From: Candidatus Obscuribacterales bacterium
Lineage (GTDB): Bacteria; Cyanobacteriota; Vampirovibrionia; Obscuribacterales; Obscuribacteraceae
Direction of reading: 5' to 3'
Length of the DNA: 64,000 nt
NCBI GenBank assembly: GCA_020634035.1
Contig: JACKCM010000003.1
Location: forward strand, 744,001 to 808,000
The translations under genes were made by a program, and so were the position numbers. Within the stretch, counting starts at the first letter, position 1. Each line of letters starts with the position of its first letter. Under the pieces are notes generated by a model. The model was not told the DNA's origin. It saw only the letters and a program-made list of their open reading frames with translations, and ran no database searches. This document shows, piece after piece, positions 51,712-60,520 of this stretch.

Positions 51712-51749
51712 AGATTTGCCTGTCCTTATTAGTTTTCTAGCTTTTTATT

Positions 51750-52967
51750 TCAGTTCAACTTTATGCCATCACGTCGGATGGTGAAGTTAATCAGAGCCTG
51801 ATCCAGCGTCAGTTTACCAGCCCGGAGCAACTCGTGCATTACCAGGGCCGAATCGAGAAGATCGGCGTCTTTAGACCGGACATGATGGAGCATATCGGAT
51901 AGAAGCTGAGTATCACGGAAGCCGATTTTAATCGCCTCTCTCAAATAATCCGATGACATCTCTCCGGATTTTCTGGCGTGCTTCATAACCAGCGCTACCA
52001 TCTCGGGATCGCTCATGATGTCCCGGATTATAACTTTCATCGAGTCCCGGCCAAGATAGCCGCTGAAGCGCAAGAAATCACAAAACGAAAGCTCTTTCTG
52101 AAGCTGCGAAGTAGCCAGCCCGGCTTCTTTCAACCCGTCATCGGCGCTCTGACCGGAGCTGCTTATTTTATCAAGCACATTGGCAGCGCGGTTGGCTGAG
52201 ACCCCACCGCTCCATACCATTTCTTGCAAACGCAGGGTGGCAGAGAGCAAATCTTCTGATATCCAGCCCATCTCGATAAGAACTTCACCGAGCATTTTGT
52301 CATTTGCCTGGGCGATTTGCACCGCCGAATCCACCTCTACCGACTTCAGCAAAGAGGCTGCCACAAGAAGCTCTCCGATTCGAATCTTATCGGGGTCTGC
52401 CGCACCATTGAAATCTCGCGCTTTCTGACCGCGGATATTCTTGAGCTTGTCAATCGCGTCGGCCCGCTCCAGCTTCGACCAGCGCACTTCTTTTTGCAAT
52501 TCCAGCGCCATATTTAAAGAGGCGATGCTGAGCCGATCTAATAAAAGCAGGACTCTGCCCAGGGGCAACCCAGAACTGTCCCCGGCTCTGAGCGCAATTT
52601 CGAGCTGTTCAGAATTGAGGTGCTCGGCAGAATGCAAAAGCTCCCCCAGGCGTGTGCCCCGGGTGGCATAAGCGTCTACGCCAAGAACTATAAGGGCGTC
52701 GGTCAGGGTCCACTTCTTTCGGTAAACGACCCCCATGGCTTCTTTAGCACCTTCCCGGTCAATGAGTCCATCTTTGAGCATAGACTGAGCTTCTACCGAA
52801 GCACGAATCACTTCGGGCGTGACCACATCCAGCATGACAAGGCACTTGCCAAGCGGCAATCCGGTATGTTTTGCCAGAACCAGGCCACGCTTGACGTCCT
52901 TCTCGTGAACCACACCGAAGAAGCACAGCAATTCACCAAGCATATATGACTCTTCGTTCTTCTCCAC
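51750..52967 (-). CDS. Protein with three GspE-N/MshEN-like repeats
   Basis: This 405-residue protein repeats a ~65-residue unit starting LGELLxxxxxL: LGELLCFFGVVHEKDVKRGL at the N-terminus, LGELLHSAEHLNSEQLEIAL at about 105, and IGELLVAASLLKSVEVDSAV at about 190, each followed by LGxxLxxLxxLSxxxLxxAL. This matches the GspE N-terminal (MshEN) fold. A further helical region (about 290-400) is not assigned. Single units of this type precede secretion ATPases, and some MshEN domains bind c-di-GMP; no ATPase is attached here, so the protein may be a stand-alone sensor or adaptor. It is adjacent to the S9 peptidase gene on the same strand (38 bases). Confidence 0.72.
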   Translation of the reverse strand: MEKNEESYMLGELLCFFGVVHEKDVKRGLVLAKHTGLPLGKCLVMLDVVTPEVIRASVEAQSMLKDGLIDREGAKEAMGVVYRKKWTLTDALIVLGVDAYATRGTRLGELLHSAEHLNSEQLEIALRAGDSSGLPLGRVLLLLDRLSIASLNMALELQKEVRWSKLERADAIDKLKNIRGQKARDFNGAADPDKIRIGELLVAASLLKSVEVDSAVQIAQANDKMLGEVLIEMGWISEDLLSATLRLQEMVWSGGVSANRAANVLDKISSSGQSADDGLKEAGLATSQLQKELSFCDFLRFSGYLGRDSMKVIIRDIMSDPEMVALVMKHARKSGEMSSDYLREAIKIGFRDTQLLSDMLHHVRSKDADLLDSALVMHELLRAGKLTLDQALINFTIRRDGIKLN

Positions 52968-53120
52968 CGGAGACCTCTAGGCTGCCTAAATTTATTATTG
53001 GCAAAACTTGCAGTAAAATATCTAACTTATCAAGCCAATCTCAGATTAAACTGAGAAATAATAGCTTAATATGGTTTTGAGCTTCCCAGTGTCTTGATAA
53101 ATTTGCCCCAGCCGAATCAA

Positions 53121-53372
53121 ATGAAGCAAAATCACAAGCTCACGGTGATCTACTACGCTATCCTCCGGGACCAGCGCGGTCTCGACTCGGAAACCATCGA
53201 GACTGAAGTTGAGACCCCGCTTGCCCTTTTCAGCAAACTGAAAGAAGAGCACGGCTTCAGCCTTAAACCAGAACAGATGCGGGTCGCAGTCAATGACGAG
53301 ATCGCCGACTGGCAGGTCAAGCTGGCGGAGAACGATGTGGTGGTCTTCCTTCCTCCGGTGGCCGGCGGTTGA
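53121..53372 (+). CDS. moaD: Molybdopterin synthase sulfur carrier subunit MoaD
   Basis: The 83-residue protein uses the ATG at 53121 (MKQNHKLTVIYYAILRDQRG). It has the ubiquitin-like beta-grasp pattern (LTVIYYAILRD, VAVNDEIADWQVKLAENDVV) and ends VVFLPPVAGG, the C-terminal Gly-Gly that is adenylated by MoeB-type enzymes and thiocarboxylated to deliver sulfur to MoaE. No MoeB-like gene is in this window. It is the first gene of the operon; the 45 bases to moaE are within one transcript. I see no Moco riboswitch in the 150 bases upstream. Confidence 0.9.
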   Translation: MKQNHKLTVIYYAILRDQRGLDSETIETEVETPLALFSKLKEEHGFSLKPEQMRVAVNDEIADWQVKLAENDVVVFLPPVAGG

Positions 53373-53416
53373 TTGCAGAGCCCGACTAACAGACAGATCG
53401 AATTTGAGAGAGAATT

Positions 53417-53851
53417 TTGTTCAAACTGACCGACATCGCAATCGACCCCAGCGCCCTGACCAGGGCGCTCAAGAATGACGCCGCCGGTGCGGTGGTCACT
53501 TTTGAAGGCCGGGTTCGAGACCACAATGACGGCAAAGCGGTGGATCACCTTGTCTATGAAAGCTATGAAAAGCTGGCGGCAAAAGAGGCTGAAGCTATCC
53601 TCAAAGAAGCCCGGGAGCGTTATCCTGTTTTAGAAGCCCATTGTGTACATCGAGTCGGAAAGCTCGAAATCGGCGAGGTCGCGGTCTGGGTAGCGGTGGC
53701 ATCGGCCCATCGCAAAGAAGCCTTTGACGCCTGCGAATTCATCATCGACTCTATTAAACATCGTCTGCCGATCTGGAAAAAAGAGACTTATTCTGATGGC
53801 AGCTATGAATGGGTCAATTGCAGACACGAAGCCGAGGCGGTCTGCCCATGA
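53417..53851 (+). CDS. moaE: Molybdopterin synthase catalytic subunit MoaE
   Basis: The 144-residue protein begins with a TTG start (FKLTDIAIDPSALTRALK) preceded by GAGAG. It shows the MoaE pattern: GAVVTFEGRVRDHNDGKAV, LVYESYEKLAAKEAEAIL, HRVGKLEIGEVAVWVAVASAHR and IIDSIKHRLPIWKKE, with the active-site Lys in the PIWKKE segment. It makes the dithiolene from precursor Z together with the MoaD thiocarboxylate. Its stop (TGA) overlaps the moaA start by 4 bases, so the two are coupled. Confidence 0.92.
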   Translation: MFKLTDIAIDPSALTRALKNDAAGAVVTFEGRVRDHNDGKAVDHLVYESYEKLAAKEAEAILKEARERYPVLEAHCVHRVGKLEIGEVAVWVAVASAHRKEAFDACEFIIDSIKHRLPIWKKETYSDGSYEWVNCRHEAEAVCP

Positions 53852-54852
53852 TGAAACAGCAAAACAACCACAACAGACTGGTAGACAACTTCGGTAGAGA
53901 GCACAGCTATCTGCGCATCTCGGTGACCGACCGATGCAACCTGCGCTGTTTTTATTGCATGCCCCACGAGGGCATCGAATGGCTCGACAAGAAAAAGCTT
54001 TTGAACTTCGACGAGATAGAGCGGCTGGCAAGAGTTTTTGTAAACATGGGAGTCGAAAAAATTCGACTGACCGGCGGAGAGCCCCTGGTAAGAAAAGAGC
54101 TTCCCCGGCTTATTGAGCGACTTTCGGCAATAGAAGGGCTCAGATATCTTTCGATGACCACCAATGCCATGTTGCTCGAACAATATGCAGAAGCCATAGC
54201 CCATGCCGGTATCACCCATCTGAATATAAGCCTCGACAGCCTCAAGCCCGACCGACTGCAAAAGATAACCGGCAGAGATTGCTTCGACCCTGTTATGAAA
54301 GGCATAGAAAAAGCACTTGCAATAGGCTTTCCCAGCATCAAACTGAATGTTGTGATGATCGCCGGGGTTAACGAAGACGAACTGTTCGACTTTGTAGCAT
54401 TCGTCAAAGACAAGCCCATAAATGTGCGTTTCATAGAGTTCATGCCCTTTCGCAACAACGACTGGAATATAGACAGGGTCTTCAGTTATCGAGAAATGCT
54501 GGAGCGAATCGAAACCCGCTACAGCCTGAGCCCGCTCGAAGTAGAACCCTCGGCGGTGGCAAAAGACTATGCCCTGGCAGGAGCAAAAGGAACGGTCAGC
54601 TTTGTAACCTCGATGTCGGAAAGCTTCTGCGGCAGTTGCAACCGATTGAGATTGACCTCGGATGGCTCGATCAAATCCTGTCTGTTCTACCCTGCCGAAG
54701 TCAGCCTCAGGGACGCTCTAAGAGAAGGCGCTGACGACGAAAAGATTGCCCGGTTAATACAATTTTGCCTGGGCAAAAAGCCCGAAGCCCATCCACCTGC
54801 CGAAGAGATTGCTGCAGCCGAGAACCGGGCAATGATCGAGATCGGAGGATAG
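53848..54852 (+). CDS. moaA: GTP 3',8-cyclase MoaA
   Basis: The 334-residue radical SAM enzyme starts at the ATG overlapping the moaE stop (an upstream frame adds residues from another reading). It has the SAM cluster motif TDRCNLRCFYCMP, the GEPL-type glycines in RLTGGEPLVRK, and the C-terminal second 4Fe-4S motif FCGSCNRLRLTSDG with a further Cys in KSCLFYP. The C-terminus ends in Gly-Gly (MIEIGG), essential in MoaA enzymes. It converts GTP to 3',8-cH2GTP, the first step of molybdenum cofactor synthesis. All cluster cysteines are present. Confidence 0.96.
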   Translation: MMKQQNNHNRLVDNFGREHSYLRISVTDRCNLRCFYCMPHEGIEWLDKKKLLNFDEIERLARVFVNMGVEKIRLTGGEPLVRKELPRLIERLSAIEGLRYLSMTTNAMLLEQYAEAIAHAGITHLNISLDSLKPDRLQKITGRDCFDPVMKGIEKALAIGFPSIKLNVVMIAGVNEDELFDFVAFVKDKPINVRFIEFMPFRNNDWNIDRVFSYREMLERIETRYSLSPLEVEPSAVAKDYALAGAKGTVSFVTSMSESFCGSCNRLRLTSDGSIKSCLFYPAEVSLRDALREGADDEKIARLIQFCLGKKPEAHPPAEEIAAAENRAMIEIGG

Positions 54853-54864
54853 AATTCAAAAACC

Positions 54865-55812
54865 ATGAAAGACATCTCGGACAAAGTAACAACCTTAAGA
54901 ACCGCCCTGGCAAGATCGGTATTGCGAGTCACGGACTCTACTATCGCCACAATCAAAGCAGGCGAGATTCCAAAAGGAGATCCGCTTGTCATAGCCAAAG
55001 TGGCCGCCGTTCAAGCAGCCAAAAACACTTCGATGATAATACCGTATTGCCACCAGATCGCCATAGACTATGTCGGTGTCGAATACGAACTGACGAAAGA
55101 TTCGATAGTCATAGACGTCACGGTAAAAGCGACTCACAAAACCGGCGTCGAGATGGAGGCGATGACGGCAGCTTCTGTCGCCGCCCTCACCATCTATGAC
55201 ATGGTCAAGCCACTGGATGACTTTGCCGAAATCGAAAAAACAATTCTAGTATCGAAAAAAGGCGGCAAGTCAGATTACAAATCGGATGCTTCGACAAAAG
55301 ACATAGGCGTAGCTGTGCTGGTCCTTTCAGACCGGGTCTCAAAGGGCGAGAGTGAAGATCGCTCGGGCAAAATTATTTGCGAGAAGCTCTCTTCTTTAGG
55401 TATCGCGAGAACAGAATATATTGTCCTGCCTGATTCCGAGCCCGAGCTCAAAGAGACCATAGAAAAGCTCTGCAAAGACGATTCTATCAACCTCATCCTC
55501 ACCACAGGCGGCACCGGTCTCAGCCCCCGGGATATAACCGTCGAGACTCTCACGCCCATAATAGAAAGACGACTGCCCGGAGTAGAAGAGGCCATACGCT
55601 CTTTCGGACAATCGAGAAATCGCTTCGCGATGCTCTCGCGCGCTGTGGCAGGAGTCTGCGAAGAGACCGTTATAGTCAGCATGCCAGGCTCTACCGGCGG
55701 TGTCAAAGATGCGCTTGCCGTTTTGTTTCCGCCGGTGCTCCATGCCCTGGGCATGTTAAAAGGCGAAGGTCACGAAAGCAAGAAAAGGGAGAAAGCCCGG
55801 GCAAAAGGCTAA
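54865..55812 (+). CDS. moaCB: Bifunctional MoaC/MoaB (MogA-type) fusion
   Basis: This is one open frame of 315 residues. Residues 1-140 are MoaC: KGDPLVIAKVAAVQAAK, IPYCHQIAIDYVGVEY and GVEMEAMTAASVAALTIYDM with the conserved His, Asp and Lys of the cyclic-pyranopterin active site. Residues about 150-315 are MoaB/MogA: VAVLVLSDRVSKGESEDRSG, LTTGGTGLSPRDITVE and SMPGSTGGVKDALAVL. So precursor Z formation and molybdopterin adenylylation are joined in one chain. MoaC-MoaB fusions are known in a few lineages. It starts 12 bases after moaA. Confidence 0.93.
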   Translation: MKDISDKVTTLRTALARSVLRVTDSTIATIKAGEIPKGDPLVIAKVAAVQAAKNTSMIIPYCHQIAIDYVGVEYELTKDSIVIDVTVKATHKTGVEMEAMTAASVAALTIYDMVKPLDDFAEIEKTILVSKKGGKSDYKSDASTKDIGVAVLVLSDRVSKGESEDRSGKIICEKLSSLGIARTEYIVLPDSEPELKETIEKLCKDDSINLILTTGGTGLSPRDITVETLTPIIERRLPGVEEAIRSFGQSRNRFAMLSRAVAGVCEETVIVSMPGSTGGVKDALAVLFPPVLHALGMLKGEGHESKKREKARAKG

Positions 55813-55830
55813 GACAAGAAGAAGAGAATT

Positions 55831-57081
55831 ATGCTCAGTTACGAAGAAGCCCTGAAAAAAATAGACGAGACCGTGGAGCAATTGCCTGCGGTGGACAATG
55901 CCATCACCCATATTCTCGGTCATGTTCTGGCAGAATCTGTCACAGCCGCCTTTGATCTGCCCCGCTTCGATAATTCTGCCATGGACGGCTACGGCGTCCG
56001 GGGCGAGGATCTTGTCACCATAACAGACGATAAACCCAGGGAGCTTGCCCTTGTTGGAGTGATAGAGGCAGGATCTCAGAAGGCCGAACTAAAAATAGAA
56101 CCGGGCAAAGCAGTCAAGATCTTCACCGGAGCGAGAGTGCCGCCCTCGGTCGATACCGTGGTCATGAAAGAATACTGTGACGACCTCGATAGTGCCGTCA
56201 GGGTAAAAGAGAAAACCGAAGCGGGTTCTAATATAAGACGAGCCGGAGAAGAGTTTAAGAAGGGCGATTTAGTCTTACCTTCGGGTATTCTGGTGACACC
56301 TCCTGTGGTAGGGCTTATAGCCTCATTCGGTCATGCCCGGTTCAAGGTCTATGAGCAGCCGCGCATTACCATAATCGGCACCGGAGACGAGCTGGTCACC
56401 CCCGGCAGCGAGCTTTCGGCATCTCAAATTTATGACTCCAACTCTTACGCCCTGGCCGCCGCCGTTCAGGCACTGGGACTGCCGAGGCCGATTCGCTTCA
56501 ATATAAAAGATCAAGAAGATCAAATAGAGGCTGCACTAAAAGAGGCGCTCAGACAGACGGATCTTATTATCACCACCGGTGGTGTATCGGTAGGGGATCG
56601 CGATCTGGTTAAAGAGGTCCTCGAAAAGAGACTGGGAGTAGAGACGGTCTTCTGGAGAGCAAAAGTAAAACCTGGCAAGCCCATATATTTTGGTACCACA
56701 AAGCATGACGGACGCCAGAAGCTTGTCTTCGGCTTACCAGGAAATCCAGTGAGCGCGCTTACCACCTTCAATCTTTTTGTCAAACCGGCCCTGGCGAAAA
56801 TGCAGGGACTGAAAGAGGACGGAGACTGCAAGCCCGAACGACTCAAGGCAAGGATCGGAAAAAGCCTCAAGAAAAAGCCAGGCAGACTGGATTTTGTAAG
56901 GGGCATTTTAAGCTGCGACGATGACGGCGTTTTGACCGCGATACCTACTACGGGGCAGGACTCTCATATGCTAAGCGGACTTGCCCGGGCAAATTGTCTT
57001 ATAGAATTCGATGAAGCAGCGGCAAAGGCGGATGAAAACGATCTGGTCACTGCCCAGAAGTTGATCTGGTCGGAGTATTGA
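55831..57081 (+). CDS. moeA: Molybdopterin molybdenumtransferase MoeA
   Basis: The 416-residue protein has the MoeA landmarks: FDNSAMDGYGVRGEDL near the N-terminus, IFTGARVPPSVDTVVMKE, IIGTGDELVTPGSELSASQI with DSN, TTGGVSVGDRDLVKEVL and FGLPGNPVSALTTFNLFVKP. MoeA inserts molybdate into adenylated molybdopterin made by the MogA-type half of the previous gene. The full length and all motifs match. With moaD, moaE, moaA and moaCB it completes a pathway apart from a MoeB-type adenylyltransferase and a molybdate transporter, which must lie elsewhere. Confidence 0.95.
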   Translation: MLSYEEALKKIDETVEQLPAVDNAITHILGHVLAESVTAAFDLPRFDNSAMDGYGVRGEDLVTITDDKPRELALVGVIEAGSQKAELKIEPGKAVKIFTGARVPPSVDTVVMKEYCDDLDSAVRVKEKTEAGSNIRRAGEEFKKGDLVLPSGILVTPPVVGLIASFGHARFKVYEQPRITIIGTGDELVTPGSELSASQIYDSNSYALAAAVQALGLPRPIRFNIKDQEDQIEAALKEALRQTDLIITTGGVSVGDRDLVKEVLEKRLGVETVFWRAKVKPGKPIYFGTTKHDGRQKLVFGLPGNPVSALTTFNLFVKPALAKMQGLKEDGDCKPERLKARIGKSLKKKPGRLDFVRGILSCDDDGVLTAIPTTGQDSHMLSGLARANCLIEFDEAAAKADENDLVTAQKLIWSEY

Positions 57082-57122
57082 TTTTAAAATAAATTGGAAA
57101 CAAGAGAAAAGGATAAAACAGG

Positions 57123-57821
57123 ATGACATCAGAGAGAATTTCGGTATCGGTAAACGAGGGCTTCTTCGACGCCTATCTATCCTTTCCGAAAGAGGAAGAG
57201 GGACCGGGCGTGCTTCTAATACAGGAGATCTTCGGTGTCAACGATCATATTAGAGCGGTAGCAGACAGACTGGCTGCAGAGGGCTATGTGGTGCTCGCAC
57301 CGGATCTTTTCTGGCGCATGAAGCCGAATATAGAACTCGGCTACGAAGGCGAAGACCGAGAGACGGCGCTGCGTTATTATGAACGCTTCGACGAAGAGCT
57401 GGCCATGGTCGATCTGAAACATGCCGCCAATGCTCTGCGCAATCACCGCGCCTGCACCGGCAGAATAGCCGCCATGGGCTTCTGCCTTGGGGGCAAACTT
57501 ACATTCAGACTGGCAGCCCAGACCAATTTGAATGCGGCAATTTCTTATTATGGTGGCAAGGTCGAGAATCATCTGAGCGAAGCAGACAAGATCAAATGTC
57601 GGCTGATGATGCACTTCGGCGGCAAAGACAAGTCAATACCTGAATCAGCACTGAACAAAATAAAAGAGAACCTGGCATCTAAAAGCAATGTCAGCATCCA
57701 TGTCTATGAAGAGGCCGATCATGGCTTCAACTGTGACGCCAGAGCCACCTATAACAAAGAAGCAGCCGATCTGGCCTGGGAGCGCAGCCTGGAAGTGCTG
57801 GCTCAAGAGCTGAAAAAATAA
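57123..57821 (+). CDS. Dienelactone hydrolase family protein
   Basis: The 232-residue alpha/beta hydrolase matches the dienelactone hydrolase family: VLLIQEIFGVNDHIRAVADR, YVVLAPDLFWR, the nucleophile Cys in MGFCLGGKLTF, Asp in HFGGKDKSIP, and His in EEADHGFNCDAR. The Cys-Asp-His triad is the family's hallmark. GGATAAAACAGG precedes the ATG. It lies 41 bases downstream of moeA on the same strand and may be read through, but there is no known functional link with molybdenum cofactor synthesis. The substrate may be a lactone or carboxymethylene-butenolide-like ester. Confidence 0.9.
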   Translation: MTSERISVSVNEGFFDAYLSFPKEEEGPGVLLIQEIFGVNDHIRAVADRLAAEGYVVLAPDLFWRMKPNIELGYEGEDRETALRYYERFDEELAMVDLKHAANALRNHRACTGRIAAMGFCLGGKLTFRLAAQTNLNAAISYYGGKVENHLSEADKIKCRLMMHFGGKDKSIPESALNKIKENLASKSNVSIHVYEEADHGFNCDARATYNKEAADLAWERSLEVLAQELKK

Positions 57822-57842
57822 AGCCTTGAGCTAAGACTGAAT

Positions 57843-58742
57843 CTAAGACTGGCCGAGCCATTCTTTGTTGGCTGCGTACTTATTCCAGACATTGCGAATC
57901 CGTTCATACTGATCGGTGGAGATCAGACCGGTATTGAGCATGTCGGCATTCTCTCTCCAGCGTCCCGGCTTTTTCGTACCGACAATGGCGGTATGCACCC
58001 CGGGAACAGAGAGAGTAAATTTGAGCGCCATGGCCACACCTTCTGCGACCGAGCCTTCTAAAAAGTTATAACGCAGGGTCTGTAGCCGCTTCCAGTAAGG
58101 CTCTTGATAGAGACTTCCAGGGCTATCTTTATGCTGCCAGGCCACATTGGCCAGCGGTCGCTTGGCGATAACGCCCATACCGCGCTCCACCGCTTCGGGC
58201 AGAGTAAGTTCGACACATTCTTGATCGGCGATATTGACACTGGTCTGCAACACATCGAACTCACCGGTTCTGATGGCATAGAGGGCATCCTCACCATCGC
58301 CGCTATAGCCTATGAAGCGGGTCTTGCCTGCCTCTTTGGCTTTCTTCAGGACCTCTATCGCTTCACCCTGTTCGAGAATCTTTTTACTGCAAGTATGCAA
58401 CTGTATAAGATCGATATAGTCGGTCTTGAGTCGTTTGAGACTGCGCTCTATAGAAGCGGCAATCTCCGGTCCGGTCCAGGCAGGCATGGTGTAATCGTCT
58501 CCATGACCGCATTTTGTAAACAGATAAAAATCCCGGCGCCGGCTTCCGACGGCTCGACCAAGCAGCTCTTCGCTATTGGCGTAACAGCCGGCGGTGTCGA
58601 TAACGTTAAGACCAAGATCCAGCGCTTCGTGCAAAAGCGCCTCCACATCCTCCAGGCTGGCTCCTTCAAAGCCGATTTCGGCGCCACCAAATCCGAGAAT
58701 ACTGACTTTCATGCCGGTATTGCCCATGATTCTTCGTTCCAT
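57843..58742 (-). CDS. Aldo/keto reductase
   Basis: The start at 58742 (MERRIMGNTGMKVSILGFGG) follows AGGTGG with good spacing; an upstream ATG at 58760 is weaker. The 299-residue protein has the AKR tetrad: Asp in DTAGCYANSE, Tyr in the same motif, Lys in LFTKCGHG and His in IQLHTCSKK. It has GYSGDGEDALYA-like and GTKKPGRWRENAD segments that form the NADPH-binding end. Sequence resembles the 'oxidoreductase, aldo/keto reductase' family with a His-rich CxxH-free site. It is convergent with the dienelactone hydrolase gene, 21 bases between stops. Confidence 0.92.
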   Translation of the reverse strand: MERRIMGNTGMKVSILGFGGAEIGFEGASLEDVEALLHEALDLGLNVIDTAGCYANSEELLGRAVGSRRRDFYLFTKCGHGDDYTMPAWTGPEIAASIERSLKRLKTDYIDLIQLHTCSKKILEQGEAIEVLKKAKEAGKTRFIGYSGDGEDALYAIRTGEFDVLQTSVNIADQECVELTLPEAVERGMGVIAKRPLANVAWQHKDSPGSLYQEPYWKRLQTLRYNFLEGSVAEGVAMALKFTLSVPGVHTAIVGTKKPGRWRENADMLNTGLISTDQYERIRNVWNKYAANKEWLGQS

Positions 58743-58843
58743 TCTGCCACCTGACCCCATATAGTAGATTTCGAAACCTATATTTTAAACCGCCGGGCTC
58801 CTGTTGGTAAAATAAAGCCTGAACTATTTATTGAAGGAAAGCC

Positions 58844-59254
58844 ATGGAGAATGCCAATATCCTGGTGGTGGCTAAGGATAGAGCCATCATCGATAAACTG
58901 AAGAATTGCTTCGACGACAAAGGTCATCAGGTGATTCCTGCCTATGACGTATCCCTTGGCTTCTTCCTGGCCCAGAAAAACTTTCCCCATATAATTCTCT
59001 GCCAGGAAGAGCTCAAAGAGGGAGACGCCTTCGAACTATTGGGCGAACTGGGCGCCGACCCGGAGCTGGCCGACATTCCCTTCATTTTAATAAGCGCCGC
59101 TGCAAGAGCCGACAGCACCGAGCTTTCCAACCAGGGCATCGCCATGGCGATAACGGAATCGATGAGCGAAGGTTATTTAATCAGCGAACTCATGCCCCTC
59201 ATTAACGAAGCCATAGCCGGCCGCAAAAGAAGACAGGAATACTCCCCGGAATAA
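58844..59254 (+). CDS. Degenerate receiver-domain protein
   Basis: The 136-residue protein follows the receiver fold (NILVVAKDRAIIDKLKNCF, FPHIILCQEELKEGDAF, IPFILISAAAR), but the residues needed for phosphorylation are changed: the acidic pair is AKD, the phospho-acceptor Asp position reads Cys-Gln in ILCQEE, and the conserved Lys is not obvious. It probably acts as a pseudo-receiver through protein binding. GAAGGAAAGCC gives a strong binding site. The next gene (exported protein) starts 7 bases after its stop, so the two are one operon. Confidence 0.75.
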   Translation: MENANILVVAKDRAIIDKLKNCFDDKGHQVIPAYDVSLGFFLAQKNFPHIILCQEELKEGDAFELLGELGADPELADIPFILISAAARADSTELSNQGIAMAITESMSEGYLISELMPLINEAIAGRKRRQEYSPE

Positions 59255-59260
59255 GAGCAG

Positions 59261-60373
59261 ATGAAAATGTCATTCAACCGCAGAACCGGATCTCTCTTGA
59301 CTGCCGTGCTGGCTCTCGCCCTCGTCAACGGCAGCCAGGCTCAAGCCGTCGATGCGGCGAAGAAACCACACAGAGAGCATATCCCGACCACCACCGGTGC
59401 GCAAATACCCTTTAAACAAAACAGCGCCGGCTCAATAGCTTTCTCTGCTCCCAGTGCCTGGCAGGCTAAAGAGAAAGACGACGAAAACATGCTGGTGAAA
59501 CTCGGCGGCGATATTGCCGGCAGTGGCACAGGCGAGATGTCAATCAGCCGCCATGTGGGTGAAGGCAAAACCAGCGCCGAAGATCTAAAAGAGCTTATCA
59601 ATCGCTTCTTTCTAGCCAAGTTGCCCAACCACAAAATAATTCAAGAGAAGAAGATCTTCTTCGGAAGCTCGCGCAAAATCGAAGGCATTCTCGAAGACGC
59701 CTATCTAGATGTCAACGGCGCGCCGATTTTTCAAAGAATAATCTTTTTCGAAGACCCGGACGGCAAGACGGCCTACAGCCTCAACTTCATCAGCACCCGC
59801 GACAAAATCGCCACCATGACGCCGATATTCAATCGCATTTTGCTTAGCCTGAATTTTAAAGGGGCCTCTCAGAACGGTATCTATAAAAGCGCCGCTGCAA
59901 CCAGAAAAGAGTCCGATTCTTTAAACGCCCGTTACGCGCCGATAACCATCGACTATCCCCGGGGCTGGACAGTCGTAGAGAACACCGGCGACAACCCGGT
60001 CAATATAGAAGGCAAGAACGCCGCAGGCAAAAGCGCCCACATTTCTATCCACAAAGGCGCCATGCACCCTTACTGGAACATCGACGATGTGGCAGACAGC
60101 CTCGAAAAAGAGCATATGACACCGCGTCAGTCTTACCATCGCATCAACCGCAGTCAGAAGACTTTCGGCAGCGGCGGCATCCAGGGCATTGTCCAGGAGA
60201 GCACTTTTAAAGACGACAAGAGCGGCGCAGAAATCAAACAGATGACCGCATACTTCAACGATGACAAGAATGTCTATGTGCTGACTATGAGCTCCACCGA
60301 CTGGAAAGCCAGCGAAATGCACCAGGCTTTTCACAAGATGCTGGCATCGCTCAGGATGCAAGACCGACGGTAA
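59261..60373 (+). CDS. Exported protein with two similar PsbP/Mog1-like domains
   Basis: The 370-residue protein has a signal peptide (about 1-30, ending QAQAVDA). Two similar halves follow: 50-205 with SIAFSAPSAWQAKEKDDENM and GKTAYSLNFIST, and 220-365 with ITIDYPRGWTVVENTGDN and DDKNVYVLTMSST. Both begin with an aromatic strand and a Trp, as in PsbP/Mog1/DUF1795 domains. It lacks any catalytic pattern. It likely binds a ligand or protein in the periplasm. It is cotranscribed with the degenerate receiver gene upstream. Confidence 0.72.
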   Translation: MKMSFNRRTGSLLTAVLALALVNGSQAQAVDAAKKPHREHIPTTTGAQIPFKQNSAGSIAFSAPSAWQAKEKDDENMLVKLGGDIAGSGTGEMSISRHVGEGKTSAEDLKELINRFFLAKLPNHKIIQEKKIFFGSSRKIEGILEDAYLDVNGAPIFQRIIFFEDPDGKTAYSLNFISTRDKIATMTPIFNRILLSLNFKGASQNGIYKSAAATRKESDSLNARYAPITIDYPRGWTVVENTGDNPVNIEGKNAAGKSAHISIHKGAMHPYWNIDDVADSLEKEHMTPRQSYHRINRSQKTFGSGGIQGIVQESTFKDDKSGAEIKQMTAYFNDDKNVYVLTMSSTDWKASEMHQAFHKMLASLRMQDRR

Positions 60374-60520
60374 AGTTTTTGCACAATTTATTAGATCGCG
60401 CTCAGAGAAGGAACAAGCGGGTCTTTGTCTATGTCCAAAAGTAATCTGGTCGCGAAACGACCACAATACAATCGCTATAATCTACAAATTCCGGTTGTTG
60501 TAAGGAGGAATCAGCCCACA

